DNA from: Cristatella mucedo | Lineage: Eukaryota; Bryozoa; Phylactolaemata; Cristatellidae | Assembly (NCBI GenBank): GCA_009760855.2 | Contig: WPIO01000059.1 | Coordinates: 62,001 to 126,000 of the forward strand | DNA: 64,000 nt | Direction: 5' to 3' | Shown: positions 48,851-64,000 of the stretch, one piece after another | Layout: every line of letters starts with the position of its first letter | Numbering within the stretch: position 1 is the stretch's first letter | Notes under the pieces: model-generated | What the model saw: only the letters and a program-made list of their open reading frames with translations | What the model was told of the DNA's origin: nothing | Database searches by the model: none | Program-made: the position numbers and the translations under genes

Positions 48851-49847
48851 GAAGGAGCGTACTGAGCGGTTCGAGACTTCGTTCTAGATATACCGATCGA
48901 GCGGCTACGTAGCTCGCCGTTCCAGCCAAACGACCAGCGTCTGAGCTGGCTGCTCCGGCCACTGCAGCGGCTCCAGGGTTCTTTCCTTTTGTTAATTTGG
49001 AATTCACAAATCTTAGCAACAGCATCAACAGCTAGGAATGCTGACGAAGCGACAATAGCTTCGCACGATCATAGCTAGCATGCAGGTTACAAGCCACCAG
49101 AGTAGCTAAGGCCGCCGCCGGTGCGGTAGACACAGCAGCCCGAAGCGATAAGCGTTGACTTCCGTAGGCGCTTTATTTCTTACGCGCTACGGTCAAATAA
49201 CGATGAGAATAGCATTCAATGAGTCCGTGTACACTTTCCTTTGTGTGCTCATGCGTGTACCGACGCTGTGCATGTTATCATTCACCGTTTGACGTGCTTC
49301 ATTGCAACGAAGAACGTATAAATTCATATTTAAGAAGTGGCATCGAAATATGTATTACTCTTTAAGTTTCATTACAATTTCCTTATTTTCATTATTATTG
49401 CTAAAGTTCGTTAGCCGTTTTAGCACCAAGGATGAGGCCACGCGCGTGATCCGAGACGGTGGCAGCAGAGAAGCGAAATATAACCCTAATTTTCTTTAAT
49501 AAAAAAATCGCATTTCTCGATTACTCGAGCTTCTTGATCGTAACCACTCGACCTCGAAAAAATATGCACTCATATATTCGCAAATATTTGTCAGTGTATT
49601 GTGTAAAGCTATGCACACTCGCATTAGGAGCACGCACGTGTGCACATACGCTGCTGAGGCGTACGCCGCCGCGCATGGCTAACGACACTATTTTCATGCT
49701 AAGCAACAAAATAGGAAAGATCAATCGCTATAGTCGCGAGTGGAGCCTCTCCTTCGCAAAGAGAGTCGGCCATGCTGCGAGTACGGAGCTTTAGACAAAT
49801 GACGACCGTCATGGCTGAGCAGGCTTTCACTGCCTCCCTCGGATCTG
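48851..49847. other. No confirmed gene; LINE scrap at 49.19-49.30 kb
   Basis: TGTGTGCTCATGCGTGTACC and GACGCTGTGCATGTTATC at 49,240-49,290 are a LINE C 3' UTR piece in plus orientation. The rest is the 3' flank of gene A, with no clear poly(A) signal identified. Confidence 0.4.
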
Positions 49848-63651
<13,804 letters not shown>

Positions 63652-63749
63652 CTGTAATCAGCAAGATATGTGAGCTAATTTATAGCAGGCAACCTGCGGC
63701 TACCCAAAGCACACTCGGTGCCGGTACATGGACACACGATATGACATCA

Positions 63750-64000
63750 ATAATAAAAATACACTTGATAAAGCGCCCTCAGAGAACTCAATCTCTTTCT
63801 GGTCGCTTTAAATTTGCTGCAGAGGAAACGCGATCGAATGGTGAGTGGATATCATATTTGATAAACAACATTAATAACATGGTTAGGAGTGGCATGCACA
63901 GGGTCAGCATGCAAGTGTGGTTTGTGGCAGCATGCACAGTGTCTTCAAGCATAAATACATAAAGTACGAATCACACAAGGACCCACTAAATTCTGTCCTA
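63750..64000 (-). mobile_element. LINE C 3' end, running off the window
   Basis: AAT-type tail, GATAAAGCGCCCTCAGAGAA, CTCTTTCTGGTCGCTTTAAA, then the 3' UTR up to ACCCACTAAATTCTGTCCTA at the edge. It lies about 100 bp upstream of gene A e2. Confidence 0.85.

Overview
This window is eukaryotic, from an invertebrate metazoan. It shows spliced genes with GT-AG introns, a nuclear gene for a mitochondrial ribosomal protein, many CR1/L2-like LINE copies, tRNA-derived SINEs, hAT and Tc1 transposon remnants, and very long microsatellites. The phylum cannot be fixed from the sequence. Most of the 64 kb is repeat or unassigned non-coding DNA.

Layout. At 6.0-7.3 kb is a compact head-to-head pair of housekeeping genes. 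MPLKIP/TTDN1 lies on the minus strand in two exons, and MRPS16 lies on the plus strand in one exon. They share a promoter gap of about 420 bp. From about 17 kb to the right edge, the minus strand carries two tandem paralogues of an aldose 1-epimerase (galactose mutarotase)-like gene, split over many small exons. Gene B runs 43.2 to 17.25 kb and gene A runs from 63.65 (or beyond the window) to 49.85 kb. Matching exons have the same length (134, 152, 213 and 145 nt) and the same phase, so the pair arose by duplication. A CpG-rich first exon at 42.9-43.2 kb encodes a type II signal anchor. A Thr-rich stalk exon precedes the epimerase exons in gene A. The proteins are therefore probably extracellular and membrane-tethered, unlike the usual cytosolic enzyme.

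The most notable result is that both paralogues keep the mutarotase fold signatures but have changed the two catalytic histidines and the catalytic glutamate. They look like pseudo-enzymes, perhaps sugar-binding or structural proteins. One short internal exon in each gene, the stalk exon of gene B and the last exon of gene B could not be located.

Repeats. One LINE family (called C here), with an (ATT)n 3' tail, occurs more than 15 times and includes a nearly complete copy at 45.7-48.85 kb. A second LINE family (D) has an ATGTA-type tail. A tRNA-headed SINE carries the 3' tail of LINE C. Other tRNA-like SINEs, a SPIN-like hAT element with a target-site duplication, a second hAT element nested in a LINE, and a broken Tc1-like transposase are also present. 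Long simple repeats include a 600-bp 12-mer satellite, a 245-bp G-tract, (AT)n, (TG)n and (CT)n arrays and several minisatellites. The intron-size difference between genes A and B is partly due to these insertions.
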